Numbered from the stretch's first letter, positions 46,462 through 55,603 are shown. The stretch is DNA of 64,000 bases from Desulfatitalea alkaliphila (GCF_022968795.1 NZ_JALJRB010000012.1:57491-121490), one strand, 5' to 3'. Notes: generated by a model not told the origin, from the sequence alone. Numbers and translations: made by a program.

Positions 46462-47205
46462 CTAACGCAGATCCTTGACCCGCGGCAGGTAGTTGAGGGT
46501 GAACACTTCGTCGGGCAAGCTGCGCTTTTTCAAATTGGCGGAAATCATGATAGACCGGTATCCCTGGTACAACGGGCTGTCGGTTTCCATCACGGCGGGA
46601 CGTACCACGCCGTCGCCGATGTCCTTGATCTCCTTGAAATGCAGCGTCTTGATCAGCATGCCGGTGGCGGCGTAACATTCGATGCGCGTGGGCACCAGGG
46701 CATCCTTGAGCACCCACATCTTCAGGCGGTCGTAGGCCACGGCCCCACTGCGCGCCTTGAGCTGCAACAGGTACTGCCCATCATCCTCGCCCATCTCGTC
46801 CACGGCATACTCCACACTGTAGTCCAGGCGCATGATGTCGGCGTTGTTGAACACCCCGCCCACCACCGACTGCATGCTGGTGATGCGGATGGGGCGACCC
46901 ACGTTGGGGATGAACAGCCACATGTTGTCCCCCTGCCGCAGGGTGGCCCGCCCCGCTTCGCTGGCCGGAGAAATAAAGAGCGTCACCACCTTGTCCTGGT
47001 CCTTTTTCAGGAACCAGAGCACGAACTCCTTCTGCCGCCCGTCGGGTTCGATATTGATGATCTTGCGGTACATCTCCAGATCGCCGGGTTGCAGGTTGCG
47101 GTCCACCTGCGCCAGGATTTGGTCCCCGGTCAATTCGTCCTCTGCCCGCACTATTCCGGGCACAGCGATCAGGAGGGCTGCAAGGACGGCCAACATTCGA
47201 AACAT
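46462..47205 (-). CDS. Outer-membrane lipoprotein-sorting (LolA-like) protein
   Basis: 247 residues from the ATG at 47205. Signal peptide MLAVLAALLIAVPGIVRAED. The body (EMYRKIINIEPDGRQKEFVL, RQGDNMWLFIPNVGRPIRIT, LKDALVPTRIECYAATGMLI) matches the LolA/LppX-like family found beside such ABC transporters. It may carry lipid or hydrophobic cargo across the periplasm. Confidence 0.8.
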   Translation of the reverse strand: MFRMLAVLAALLIAVPGIVRAEDELTGDQILAQVDRNLQPGDLEMYRKIINIEPDGRQKEFVLWFLKKDQDKVVTLFISPASEAGRATLRQGDNMWLFIPNVGRPIRITSMQSVVGGVFNNADIMRLDYSVEYAVDEMGEDDGQYLLQLKARSGAVAYDRLKMWVLKDALVPTRIECYAATGMLIKTLHFKEIKDIGDGVVRPAVMETDSPLYQGYRSIMISANLKKRSLPDEVFTLNYLPRVKDLR

Positions 47206-47248
47206 GGGATCGCTCCTTCCGCACGGATATTCTCTGTCGTTATCAGAA

Positions 47249-47641
47249 TCAGTGCGCTTGCTGCACCACTTCCAGAGCGCTGCCGGTTGCAATCCGCATC
47301 GCAATGCCCTTGCGTTGCAGGGCATCGCTCATCCGCGCACCGAATTCGCCGGCGATGAAAGTACCCGCACCCTTTTGCGCCAGCAGCTCCGCCACCTGCG
47401 GACCGGCGCCGCCGCGGGTCCGGCGATGGGGATTGGCCAATGTTTCGATCAATTCGCCTTGGCTATCGAAAATCAAAAAATAGGCACACCGGGCCGCCTT
47501 GAGGCTCACCGCGGCGTCCGCCGCAGGACCATCGGCCGCCACGGCAATCAGTTTCCCCTGCCCGGCATCCACCCCCGGCACGGCTCCCGGGAGGATGCAC
47601 AAAGCAAACAAGACGACACAAAGGTAACAGATGCGCTTCAT
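47249..47641 (-). CDS. Secreted NifX/NifB-type (FeMo-cofactor binding-like) domain protein
   Basis: 130 residues with a signal peptide (ICYLCVVLFALCILPGAVPG) followed directly by a NifX-like domain: KLIAVAADGPAADAAVSLKA, ETLANPHRRTRGGAGPQVAE, AGTFIAGEFGARMSDALQR. NifX-type domains are normally cytoplasmic and bind Fe-S or metal clusters; an exported version in an ABC transporter operon is odd. Function unknown. Confidence 0.7.
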   Translation of the reverse strand: MKRICYLCVVLFALCILPGAVPGVDAGQGKLIAVAADGPAADAAVSLKAARCAYFLIFDSQGELIETLANPHRRTRGGAGPQVAELLAQKGAGTFIAGEFGARMSDALQRKGIAMRIATGSALEVVQQAH

Positions 47642-47656
47642 AATAAGGCCTCCTTT

Positions 47657-48907
47657 TCAGACATGTCGCAACGCTTCCACCGGTTCCAGACGAGCCGCCT
47701 TGGCGGCCGGCTGCAGACTGGCCAGGACCGATACGGCCAGCACAATCAAGCAGGTCAGGACCACCTCGCCGAAGGCGATGCGCGGTAGGAGAGTGAACAA
47801 CTGGCCGGCGCGGCCGAAAGCCACCTGCACGCCGACCAGGTTGCAGACATACAATGCGCCCATGCCGAGGGCCGATCCCACCAGTGCGCTGACCAGCCCC
47901 AGGCTGAACCCTTCGGCCACGAACAGGGACAGAATGCGACCGGGGCTGGTACCCATGGCCGCCAGGGTGCCGATCTCCCTTACCCGCTCGTACACGCTCA
48001 TCATCATCACGTTGAGCACGCTGATCAACACCAGCGCGATCAGGATCACCTGAATGCCCAGGGCCATGAGATCGATCATGCGCACCACGTTGTAAAAGGG
48101 GCTGAGCGCTTCCCAGGTGTGCAGTTCGAACAGGGGGGTGTCGCGGGGGGTCTTCATGTCGGCCAGGGCCGCTTCCAGACCATCGGCAATGGCTTGCAAC
48201 CCATCGAAATCCTTGACGCGCACGGCCACTTCGCTGATTTCCATCGTCTCCATACGCAGCAGGGCGGCGGCATCGTCGATGTGCAGGTAGCCATCCCTTC
48301 CCCCCGGACCCATCAGGCTCTCCACCTCTCCCGCCACCGTGAAGGTCATGCCGTTGACCGATCCATCCTTGTTGTTGGCCACCAGCACGATGGTGTCGCC
48401 GGTCTTGATCTCCATGCCTCGGGTGAGCACCTCCGGCAACAGTACTTCCCCAGGCTGTAATAGTCGCCCCGGCTCGGCGGCGTGGCGAACGCGCGACGGC
48501 AGCAGGGGCACCGCAGCCGTCTCCTTGGCGGGATCGATGCCGTTGAGCCGTACGTTGGTGGTTTGGGCGTAGTTGCTCAACATGGCGGCGAACTTGATAC
48601 GCGGCGAATAGGCCGTCACCGCCGGGTTGGCCTGCAAGACCCCCTCCAGGCGTTTGTAGGCGGCGGCCGGTATCATGCGGTCCAAGGGCAGGTTGTCGAT
48701 GCTGGCCATGTATCCCCGGCGGTGTACCTGCAGGTGACTGAGGACCGCATCGGTGATCTGGCCCACAATGGCCTCCTTGAATGCCCCGCTGAGCCCCACG
48801 AAGACGATCACGGCCACCACGCCTACCGTGATCAGCAGCCCTGTCAGCAAACTGCGCCGCTTGTAGCGCAGCAGGTTCTTGAACGCCAGTCCGAGAATAT
48901 CCATCAT
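47657..48907 (-). CDS. ABC transporter permease (LolC/MacB-like FtsX family)
   Basis: 416 residues. A first membrane segment (LLTGLLITVGVVAVIVFVGL), a large periplasmic domain (SPRIKFAAMLSNYAQTTNVR), and three C-terminal membrane segments with MMMSVYERVREIGTLAAMGT, the FtsX-family hallmark. It overlaps the ATPase gene by 4 bases. Confidence 0.9.
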   Translation of the reverse strand: MMDILGLAFKNLLRYKRRSLLTGLLITVGVVAVIVFVGLSGAFKEAIVGQITDAVLSHLQVHRRGYMASIDNLPLDRMIPAAAYKRLEGVLQANPAVTAYSPRIKFAAMLSNYAQTTNVRLNGIDPAKETAAVPLLPSRVRHAAEPGRLLQPGEVLLPEVLTRGMEIKTGDTIVLVANNKDGSVNGMTFTVAGEVESLMGPGGRDGYLHIDDAAALLRMETMEISEVAVRVKDFDGLQAIADGLEAALADMKTPRDTPLFELHTWEALSPFYNVVRMIDLMALGIQVILIALVLISVLNVMMMSVYERVREIGTLAAMGTSPGRILSLFVAEGFSLGLVSALVGSALGMGALYVCNLVGVQVAFGRAGQLFTLLPRIAFGEVVLTCLIVLAVSVLASLQPAAKAARLEPVEALRHV

Positions 48908-49608
48908 CGGTCCACCTCCCCCGGTGCGGCCTGGGTGTCGACCAACCGGCCGTCTTCAAGATGGAACAACACCTCGGCCTGCTCCATGATGCGTGGATCA
49001 TGGGTCGAAAAAACGAAGGTGGTGCCGAATTCGTCGCGCATGCGCTTCATGAGCGCAATCACCTTCTGGGCGGTCTGTCCATCCAGGTTGGCCGTGGGTT
49101 CATCGGCCAGCACCAGCGCCGGTTGCCCCACCAGGGCGCGAGCAACGGCCGTGCGCTGTTTCTGCCCGCCGGAAAGTTGCGCCGGATACTTGTCGGCCTG
49201 GTCTTCCATGCCCACCGACGCAAGCAACCGCGTCACCTCCGGCCGACACGCCTTCTTGGACATGCGACGGATCATGCGCAGCGGATATTCTACGTTTTCG
49301 TAGACCGAGAGGACCGGCAGCAGACTGAAATCTTGAAACACAAACCCCAGATGCGCGCCCCGAAAAGCCGCCCCCTGTCGCCGGCTCATGCCGGCCATTG
49401 CCTGGCCCGCCACGGTCAGCGTGCCCCGGGTGGGCTGATCCAGACAACCGATCAGGTTCAGGGCGGTGGTCTTGCCGCTGCCGGAGGGACCCACCAGCGC
49501 CGTGAAGCTCTTTTCGGGAATCCGCAGGGTGACATCCCGCAGCGCGTCCACCGTCACCTCCCCGGAGCGATAGGCCTTGGTCACGTTGTCGAAAACCACG
49601 ATATCCAT
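48904..49608 (-). CDS. ABC transporter ATP-binding protein (LolD/MacB-like)
   Basis: 234 residues from the ATG at 49608. Walker A VGPSGSGKTTALNLIG, signature LSGGQKQRTAVARALVG and Walker B ALVLADEPTANLDG are intact. It is the first gene of the ABC-permease-NifX-LolA-barrel operon, an envelope-exporting system of the LolCDE/MacB type rather than an importer. Confidence 0.92.
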   Translation of the reverse strand: MDIVVFDNVTKAYRSGEVTVDALRDVTLRIPEKSFTALVGPSGSGKTTALNLIGCLDQPTRGTLTVAGQAMAGMSRRQGAAFRGAHLGFVFQDFSLLPVLSVYENVEYPLRMIRRMSKKACRPEVTRLLASVGMEDQADKYPAQLSGGQKQRTAVARALVGQPALVLADEPTANLDGQTAQKVIALMKRMRDEFGTTFVFSTHDPRIMEQAEVLFHLEDGRLVDTQAAPGEVDR

Positions 49609-49717
49609 GGAAATGAAACTCCCGATATGTTTGTACGTCGGAGGCAATCCGCCTTCTATATTCACCTTCGCATGACAAATGAAAAAGATAAAGGGGAACG
49701 GCGGGGGGATGGCGACG

Positions 49718-49789
49718 AGGGGACGCCCTTAACTTATTAACTTACTGCCGAACTTCAGGCAGTAAGTTAATAAGTTAAGGGCGTCCCCT
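49718..49789. repeat. 72-nt perfect palindrome H2 (GGGGACGCCCTT family)
   Basis: A 32-bp perfect stem (AGGGGACGCCCTTAACTTAT...) closes an 8-nt loop. Outer ends equal H1 and H3 but the inner arms differ while remaining fully paired. It starts right after the stop of the FAD oxidoreductase (49790), so it may terminate that transcript. Confidence 0.85.
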
Positions 49790-51130
49790 CTATTCCCATT
49801 GCATGGCCGCCATCTGGACCGGGTCGAAGGGGCTGGAGAGTGGCGGGGTGTAGGAAAGATCCAGGTGGCTCAGTTCTTCCACCTGCATGCCGTGGTGAAG
49901 GGCCGTGGCGAAGATATCGATGCGCTTGGAAACCTCCGCCGACCGGTGGCCGACGATTTGGGCGCCCAACAGCCGCCCTGAACGGCGGCAACCGGTGACG
50001 CGCAGGTGCAGTTCCGTGGCGCCGGGGTAGTAGGCCTTGTGGTCCCAGGTGGTCAAGGCCACGGTCAGCGGATCGAAACCGGCGGCCGCGGCCCCGGTGT
50101 CCCTCAATCCGGTGCGGGCGGCCACTTGGTCGCACACCTTGACCACCTGGGTGCCCAGGCTGCCGGCGAATTCACGTTGACCGCCCAGCATGTTCTCGCC
50201 GGCCACGCGGCCCTGCTTGTGGGCGGTGGTGCCCAGGGGCATGTACACATGGCGCCCCAGCACCCGGTGCCAGGTGTGCACGCAATCGCCAGCGGCCCAA
50301 ATGGCCGGAACGCCGGTGGCCATGGTGCGGTCCACCGCGATGGCCCCACCCTCACCCAGTCCGACGCCGGCGGTGCGGGCCAATCCGGTGGCAGGTCGCG
50401 CGCCCACGGCCACCAGCACCAGGTCGGCGGGGATGCGCGAACCCCCGGCAACGACCACGGATAGGGCGCTGTCCCGATGTTCGATGCCCTGGACGGCGGT
50501 CCCCGTATGCACCGTCACGCCCTTGGTCTCGAGTTCCGCCCGGATCCGCCCCCCCAGTTCCGGATCGAGGGTGGTGAGCACCTCCGGCGCAAACTCCACC
50601 AGTGTCACCGCCATGCCGCGCACCGTCAGGGCATCGGCCATCTCCAGGCCGATGTAGCCGCCGCCGATGATCACCGCACGGCGGGGTGCGGCGCTGTCCA
50701 GAAACGCCTTGACGGCGAAACTGTCCCCCATCCAGCGCAAGCAGAAAACGCCGGGCAGATCCATGCCTGGAATGGAAGGCCGCACGGACTCAGCGCCGGT
50801 GCCAATCAGCAGTTGATCATATCCGACCGTGACGGATTGCCCGGCGGCAGAGACAAATTGAACGGACTTGTTATCGGCGTCGATGCATTCGGCCCGGTAA
50901 TCCAGCAGCAGATCGATGCCGTGGCTTTCGATTTCACTGCTGGTGCGATGGGCCAGGGTGCGCCAGTCAGCCACCTCACCGCTCAGGTAGAACGGCAAAC
51001 CGCAGATGCTGAAGTTGGGATAGGCGTCGGCCGCGGCCACAGTGACGCGGACCTGCGAATCCAGCTCCCGAATGCGCAGGGCGGCGCTGATACCGGCATC
51101 GCTGCCGCCAATGATGAGCATGTGGGTCAT
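49790..51130 (-). CDS. FAD/NAD(P)-disulfide oxidoreductase (CoA-disulfide reductase-like)
   Basis: 446 residues from the ATG at 51130. FAD site LIIGGSDAGISAALRIRE, NAD(P) site VIIGGGYIGLEMADAL, AIWAAGDCVHTWHRVLGR. The single cysteine in PNFSICGLPFYLSG (C43) matches the redox Cys of CoA-disulfide reductase and NADH oxidase. In this island it may supply thiol reduction under metalloid stress; specificity is not assured. Confidence 0.85.
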   Translation of the reverse strand: MTHMLIIGGSDAGISAALRIRELDSQVRVTVAAADAYPNFSICGLPFYLSGEVADWRTLAHRTSSEIESHGIDLLLDYRAECIDADNKSVQFVSAAGQSVTVGYDQLLIGTGAESVRPSIPGMDLPGVFCLRWMGDSFAVKAFLDSAAPRRAVIIGGGYIGLEMADALTVRGMAVTLVEFAPEVLTTLDPELGGRIRAELETKGVTVHTGTAVQGIEHRDSALSVVVAGGSRIPADLVLVAVGARPATGLARTAGVGLGEGGAIAVDRTMATGVPAIWAAGDCVHTWHRVLGRHVYMPLGTTAHKQGRVAGENMLGGQREFAGSLGTQVVKVCDQVAARTGLRDTGAAAAGFDPLTVALTTWDHKAYYPGATELHLRVTGCRRSGRLLGAQIVGHRSAEVSKRIDIFATALHHGMQVEELSHLDLSYTPPLSSPFDPVQMAAMQWE

Positions 51131-51302
51131 GTTGGTCTCTCCTTGGAGGATTGTCATTTCAAGATCCGGACCGCCATCGATCCATCGACCGGTCCCGGAT
51201 GGACAGAGTTCTACTCTTCCTGCGCATAGGCGCGTGCCAGCAACTCCAGGGGATGCCAATCCGGAATAGGTGCCGTATACCACGAATCTAACTCGCGGCA
51301 GG

Positions 51303-51425
51303 CTATCGAGGTGCCGGAATCAGCAGACACTGTTCGGCACCGTATGTTTTCAATCCGCCGAGGCAACTCACCACGGAAAAGGACGCCGGGGAAAGGTCCG
51401 TGGCCACGATGAAGCGTTTAAACAT
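51303..51425 (-). pseudogene. Universal stress protein fragment
   Basis: MFKRFIVATDLSPASFSVVS opens like a USP (compare the intact copy at 56816-57316), but the frame stops after 40 residues. GGGAGG lies just before the ATG. The 170 bases after it hold no USP continuation in any frame I followed. Probably a decayed USP gene in the ars region, 30 bases after the ACR3 stop. Confidence 0.45.
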
Positions 51426-51456
51426 GCTTTTCCTCCCTAATTATCCATTTTGACGC

Positions 51457-52524
51457 TCAACGCGTATTCATACTTGCCGCGGAGGGAAACCAACCCGTTG
51501 TGCGATTCGCGATCTTTACCAGAAAAAGCATTACCGGCACCTCGACCAGAACACCCACAATGGTTGCCAACACCGCAGGTGAAGCGGCGCCGAACAGGGT
51601 AATGGCGACAGCAACCGCCAGCTCAAAAAAGTTCGAGGCGCCGATCATGCCGGCCGGTGCAGCCACGTCATGCGGCAATCTGATTTTTCGAGCCAACAGG
51701 TAGGCGATGAAAAATATAAAGAGGGTTTGAACAATCAACGGCACTGCAATCAGTACGATATGCAAGGGGTTGCCTAGAATCACATCTCCCTGGAAAGAAA
51801 AAATGAGAATCAGCGTCAACAATAACCCACCGATGGTGATGTTATTGAATTTGGGGATAAAGGATTGGTTGAAATAGTCCTCGCCTTTATTTTTAATCAC
51901 TATATGACGCGTCATTATGCCGCCGACCAGCGGAATCACCACGAAAAGAAATACCGATAAAAAAAGTGTATTCCAAGGAATGGTGATCCCTCCCACCCCC
52001 AGCAGCAGCGCCACGATCGGTGTAAAGGCAATGAGAATGATCAGATCATTGGTCGCCACCTGGACCACCGTGTAGGCAGGATTTCCCCTGGTTAAGTGGC
52101 TCCAGACAAATACCATGGCGGTACATGGCGCAGCTCCCAGAAGAACGGCGCCGGCCAGATAATCCCTCGCCAAATCGGGCGGAATCAGGGATTTGAAAAC
52201 CACATAGAAAAAGAACGCCGCAATCCCGAACATGGTGAACGGCTTAATCAGCCAGTTGACGATCCAAGTGACATACAGCCCCGTTGGATTTTTGCCGACA
52301 TTTTTTACGCTGGCAAAATCAACCTTCATCATCATGGGATAAATCATCAGCCATATTAAAACAGCGATGGGAATGGAAACTTGCGCGTATTCAAATTTGG
52401 CCAATTGCGCCGGAATGGCGGGAAGAAACCTTCCGATCATCACCCCGGCGACCATGCACAAGATCACCCACAGTGTCAGATTCCGTTCAAAGAAACCAAT
52501 TCCGGCTGTCTTCCCTTTTGCCAT
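51457..52524 (-). CDS. Arsenite efflux permease ACR3
   Basis: 355 residues from the ATG at 52524, with ten membrane segments. GAVLLGAAPCTAMVFVWSHL has the conserved transport Cys, and PAGMIGASNFFELAVAVAIT is the other family motif. ACR3 exports arsenite using the membrane potential. It follows its ArsR regulator by 28 bases. Confidence 0.93.
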   Translation of the reverse strand: MAKGKTAGIGFFERNLTLWVILCMVAGVMIGRFLPAIPAQLAKFEYAQVSIPIAVLIWLMIYPMMMKVDFASVKNVGKNPTGLYVTWIVNWLIKPFTMFGIAAFFFYVVFKSLIPPDLARDYLAGAVLLGAAPCTAMVFVWSHLTRGNPAYTVVQVATNDLIILIAFTPIVALLLGVGGITIPWNTLFLSVFLFVVIPLVGGIMTRHIVIKNKGEDYFNQSFIPKFNNITIGGLLLTLILIFSFQGDVILGNPLHIVLIAVPLIVQTLFIFFIAYLLARKIRLPHDVAAPAGMIGASNFFELAVAVAITLFGAASPAVLATIVGVLVEVPVMLFLVKIANRTTGWFPSAASMNTR

Positions 52525-52552
52525 AACAATCAGACTCCTTAACCTGGTTGGC

Positions 52553-52912
52553 CTATCTTTTATCTCTTTGTTGCCGACATAACTCACCGGGATCACATTC
52601 AAGTATCGTCTCCAGCGTCAACTGGTCCGCCTTGAATTCCTCTGAATTCGAAAACGATTCAAGCAGCCACTGTCGCAAATGATCCGGAAATGATTTGTCA
52701 AGGCGGTAGTAAACCCATTTACCGTCTTTGCGATACCGCACAAGACGGGCATTTTGCAGAATACTCATATGACGGGAGACCGTCGGTGTACTCAGGCGCA
52801 GCATCTCCACGATTTGACAGACGCACAGTTCGTCATGGTCTAACAGGGCTGCCACGACGCGCATTCGGCCCCCATCCGCCAAGGCCTTGGCAATTTTCAG
52901 TGGATATTCCAT
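52553..52912 (-). CDS. ArsR-family metalloregulator (for acr3)
   Basis: 119 residues from the ATG at 52912 (an in-frame GTG lies 9 bases earlier). The winged HTH has ELCVCQIVEMLRLSTPTVSR, where the vicinal cysteines match the ArsR arsenite site. The C-terminal CDPGELCRQQ gives more thiols. It probably represses itself and acr3, with an operator-like repeat at 52932-52955. Confidence 0.9.
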   Translation of the reverse strand: MEYPLKIAKALADGGRMRVVAALLDHDELCVCQIVEMLRLSTPTVSRHMSILQNARLVRYRKDGKWVYYRLDKSFPDHLRQWLLESFSNSEEFKADQLTLETILECDPGELCRQQRDKR

Positions 52913-52931
52913 ACCGCCCACCCAAATATCG

Positions 52932-52955
52932 TCATTTCGCTAAACATAGAAATGA
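52932..52955. promoter_or_regulatory. Candidate ArsR operator
   Basis: Inverted repeat TCATTTC-N10-GAAATGA, 20 bases before the arsR ATG, in an AT-rich patch suited to a promoter. Confidence 0.5.
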
Positions 52956-53024
52956 TACTACCGACCCCCCCCCTCCTTGTCAAGCGCAATCTTGACACGG
53001 GCGCAAGGGGACGCCCTTGGCGGA

Positions 53025-53096
53025 AGGGGACGCCCTTTATATTTTTATATGTGGTCCTTTTTTGGCCCAAATATAAAAATATAAAGGGCGTCCCCT
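53025..53096. repeat. 72-nt palindrome H3 (GGGGACGCCCTT family), plus partial copy
   Basis: Nearly identical to H1: one stem mismatch and one loop change. A truncated copy of the end motif (AAGGGGACGCCCTT) lies just left at 53005-53018. It separates arsR from the rhodanese gene, downstream of the latter. Confidence 0.8.
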
Positions 53097-53121
53097 ACTG
53101 GCCCCTCTTGGTCCTCTTGGT

Positions 53122-53619
53122 CTACTCCACGGGATAGCCGTGGCGGCGCCACAGGGTCCAGCCGTTGACCAGAACGCGGGCGTTTCCATAACCCATGTCG
53201 CGCAACAGCAGCACAAGCTCCTCACTCAACGGGCATCCCTCCCCATCGCAATAGGCGATGACGACGGTGCTGTCATCGGGCACCGCCGCGAAAAATTGCT
53301 CAATGTAATCGAACGCATTTTCCCAGGGCACATTGATCGCACCCGCAATATGACCCTCAGCGAATTCATTGGGGGAACGGGCATCCACGAAAACCGCCTC
53401 TCGGGTTTCATGAAAAGTGATGGCCTGATCCATTGGAATCACCAGGTCGTCGCTGCCCGTTGCGGCCTGCAAACGGCCCGCCGGTGACCAGTCCGCCACC
53501 AGGGCGATGCCGTCGGAACGGAAATGGTTGAACGTCAGGGCCAGCAATGCCCCGAGGAGGACAATGGCCGCTGTTTGACCAAAGATGCTTTTAATGGATG
53601 GTCTTGCCTTGAATCTCAT
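53122..53619 (-). CDS. Membrane-anchored rhodanese-domain protein
   Basis: 165 residues. N-terminal anchor (QTAAIVLLGALLALTFNHFR), then a rhodanese domain: REAVFVDARSPNEFAEGHIA, GAINVPWENAF and VVIAYCDGEGCPLSEEL with the active-site Cys. It likely faces the periplasm. It ends the CcdA-MauE-DsbA module and may handle sulfane sulfur. Confidence 0.85.
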   Translation of the reverse strand: MRFKARPSIKSIFGQTAAIVLLGALLALTFNHFRSDGIALVADWSPAGRLQAATGSDDLVIPMDQAITFHETREAVFVDARSPNEFAEGHIAGAINVPWENAFDYIEQFFAAVPDDSTVVIAYCDGEGCPLSEELVLLLRDMGYGNARVLVNGWTLWRRHGYPVE

Positions 53620-53683
53620 TTAATGGCCATTGTCCCTTTGGGGCGCCCGTGGAAACGCCCTGTTCCAATCGTCCACGGTCTTC

Positions 53684-54358
53684 CTAATCACCGGCGGCGG
53701 CCGCGGCGGTTTTTCCATTGCCGGACAATTCGGCCAGCAATTGATCGATGGCCTTAGGGATCTCCTCGCTGCCGACATGCCGGCTGGGTTCCTGCCCCGG
53801 CTTGACGATGATGCAAGTGGGGGTGCTGCGCACATTGTGCGCCTGGATGATCTCCCCCCAGCGGGTTAATAAGGGACGTACATCGAAATACGTGATCGCC
53901 ACCTCATTTTCCTTCAAAGCCTTCACCATCTCCTGATCCGAGGCCACGCCGTTGTTCTTGGCGATCTGGAACAGCACATCACGGGCGTGCAAAACACCGT
54001 CCAGGGAAGAAGCCGCCTTGGCCGCATAGAGAAAGTAACGGGCATACAAAGGCGCCATGCGACTGAATGGCATATCCACAAATGTCACCTGGACCCCCAG
54101 CGGTACCAGATCCCTCAGGGCCTTGTCGAGATGAGGCTCCACCCGTCGACACGGCGGGCAGAAATAGTCGGCGAACACAAAGAGTTCAATGGGGCCGTCG
54201 CCAAAGGTGAACACCGCATCGAACGGCTCCGGCGCCTGTTGCTCTTCAGCCGCAAGGGCCGGCGCTGCCCATACAAACGCACCCAGCAACAACAGGCCGG
54301 CCATGAAACGGATCGGCGAAAAGCCGAATCGTCTGTTTTTATTAGGTTCCAATCTCAT
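53684..54358 (-). CDS. Exported DsbA-like thiol-disulfide oxidoreductase
   Basis: 224 residues. Signal peptide FMAGLLLLGAFVWAAPALAA; active site ELFVFADYFCPPCRRVEPHL (CPPC); cis-Pro region VRSTPTCIIVKPGQ. The helical insert is as in DsbA/DsbG-type proteins. It overlaps the MauE gene by 4 bases. Probably exchanges electrons with CcdA. Confidence 0.85.
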   Translation of the reverse strand: MRLEPNKNRRFGFSPIRFMAGLLLLGAFVWAAPALAAEEQQAPEPFDAVFTFGDGPIELFVFADYFCPPCRRVEPHLDKALRDLVPLGVQVTFVDMPFSRMAPLYARYFLYAAKAASSLDGVLHARDVLFQIAKNNGVASDQEMVKALKENEVAITYFDVRPLLTRWGEIIQAHNVRSTPTCIIVKPGQEPSRHVGSEEIPKAIDQLLAELSGNGKTAAAAAGD

Positions 54359-54828
54359 CCTCCTCCTTCTCGTCGAGGAACGTGTTGAACACGCTCACCC
54401 CTGTTTTGTAAGGACCCGCGGAAGGTCACCATGACCATCAGGTATACCGAGACGGCCAAAAAACTCAAGTCCCTTAAAACGGTCGGATAGCCCGCCGGAT
54501 CTCCGCCGGCTTGGGTCGAAAAGCAACCGCACTGAACATCCAGCCCCCGGTAAAGATTGAACAGCAGGGCGCCGGCAAATCCCGCCAGCAGCAAAGTGCT
54601 CAGCAAGGCGGCACCGGGCAGCCAGAACCCGACCAGAAGGCATATGCCCATCAACAACTCCACCCAGGGCAGCACCAGGGCCGTCAGGTTGATGCCGCCG
54701 TCGGGCAGCACCTGGTAGTTGTAAACCGCATAGGCGAAGGCTTCCGGGTTCAGGATCTTGTCATAGCTGGCATAGATCCACAACAGGCCGAGAAAAAAAC
54801 GTGCGCCGTAGGTTGTCGCTCGGGCCAT
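54355..54828 (-). CDS. MauE/DoxX-family membrane protein
   Basis: 157 residues, four membrane segments. GARFFLGLLWIYASYDKILN and LPWVELLMGICLLVGFWLPG are DoxX/MauE-like, and GLDVQCGCFST has the paired Cys typical of MauE. MauE acts in disulfide formation for methylamine dehydrogenase; here it likely belongs to a general periplasmic thiol module with CcdA and the DsbA-like protein. Confidence 0.82.
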   Translation of the reverse strand: MARATTYGARFFLGLLWIYASYDKILNPEAFAYAVYNYQVLPDGGINLTALVLPWVELLMGICLLVGFWLPGAALLSTLLLAGFAGALLFNLYRGLDVQCGCFSTQAGGDPAGYPTVLRDLSFLAVSVYLMVMVTFRGSLQNRGERVQHVPRREGGG

Positions 54829-54862
54829 TATCCACCTTCCAAATCTATTTTATATATCCCCT

Positions 54863-55603
54863 TCATGCCAGCGCGGCGTTGAACAACCGGGTGACCGGAT
54901 CACCGAACAGGGGATTGATGATGAAGTAGGCCCCCAGCAAACCGATCACCACACCGGCACCGCGCTGAAACCACATCCCCGTTCCCTGCCAGGCGCTGCT
55001 TTCGGTCAATTTGCGCACCATGGCCGTGGAACTACCGGCGATGGCGATGGGCAGGCAATGTCCGATGGCGAACAGAATCATCATCACGCTGCCGGAGACA
55101 AATTCCTGCTGCACGGTAACGATGGCCAGAATGGGCGCAATGAACCCGAAGGTGCACGATCCCGACAAGATCCCGTAGGCCAGCCCGAGGCCGAAAGCAC
55201 CGTGGATCCCCCGCAGCTTGAGCCGATACAGCAGGGACCCGGACATGGAACAAGCCTGGACCCCCAACATCCCCAGGGAGACCCAAATCAGCACGCCTCC
55301 TACCAACACCTGCAGCCAGATCCCCACGTCGCCGAGCATGCGCCCCATCAAGGCGCACACCACTCCCACGGCGGCGATGGTGATGAAAAGCCCCGTAGTA
55401 AATGCACCGGCATACCAGCCGGCGCGTTTGGGATTGACCGCAGTCTCCTGCCCGCCTACATAGGCCACGATTAATGGGATGGAAGCCAGGTGGCACGGGC
55501 TGAAAAGCACGCTGACCATGCCCCACAAAAAAGATCCCGCTCCGGCGACGAGAAGGCCACCGGTCATCCATTGATTCACGGTGATCAAAAACTGGTTGAA
55601 CAT
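54863..55603 (-). CDS. CcdA/DsbD-like transmembrane electron carrier
   Basis: 246 residues from the ATG at 55603, with six membrane segments. SVLFSPCHLASIPLIVAYVG and GILSGSCTFGFIAPILAIVT hold the two Cys that shuttle electrons across the membrane. It passes reductant from cytoplasmic thioredoxin to exported thioredoxin-fold proteins, several of which are encoded next to it. Confidence 0.9.
   Translation of the reverse strand: MFNQFLITVNQWMTGGLLVAGAGSFLWGMVSVLFSPCHLASIPLIVAYVGGQETAVNPKRAGWYAGAFTTGLFITIAAVGVVCALMGRMLGDVGIWLQVLVGGVLIWVSLGMLGVQACSMSGSLLYRLKLRGIHGAFGLGLAYGILSGSCTFGFIAPILAIVTVQQEFVSGSVMMILFAIGHCLPIAIAGSSTAMVRKLTESSAWQGTGMWFQRGAGVVIGLLGAYFIINPLFGDPVTRLFNAALA

Noticed and set aside
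51205..51420. Alternative minus-strand frame overlapping the USP fragment (ending WHPLELLARAYAQEE)
   Set aside because: It has no good start and no USP or other family similarity; probably chance openness in GC-rich DNA.
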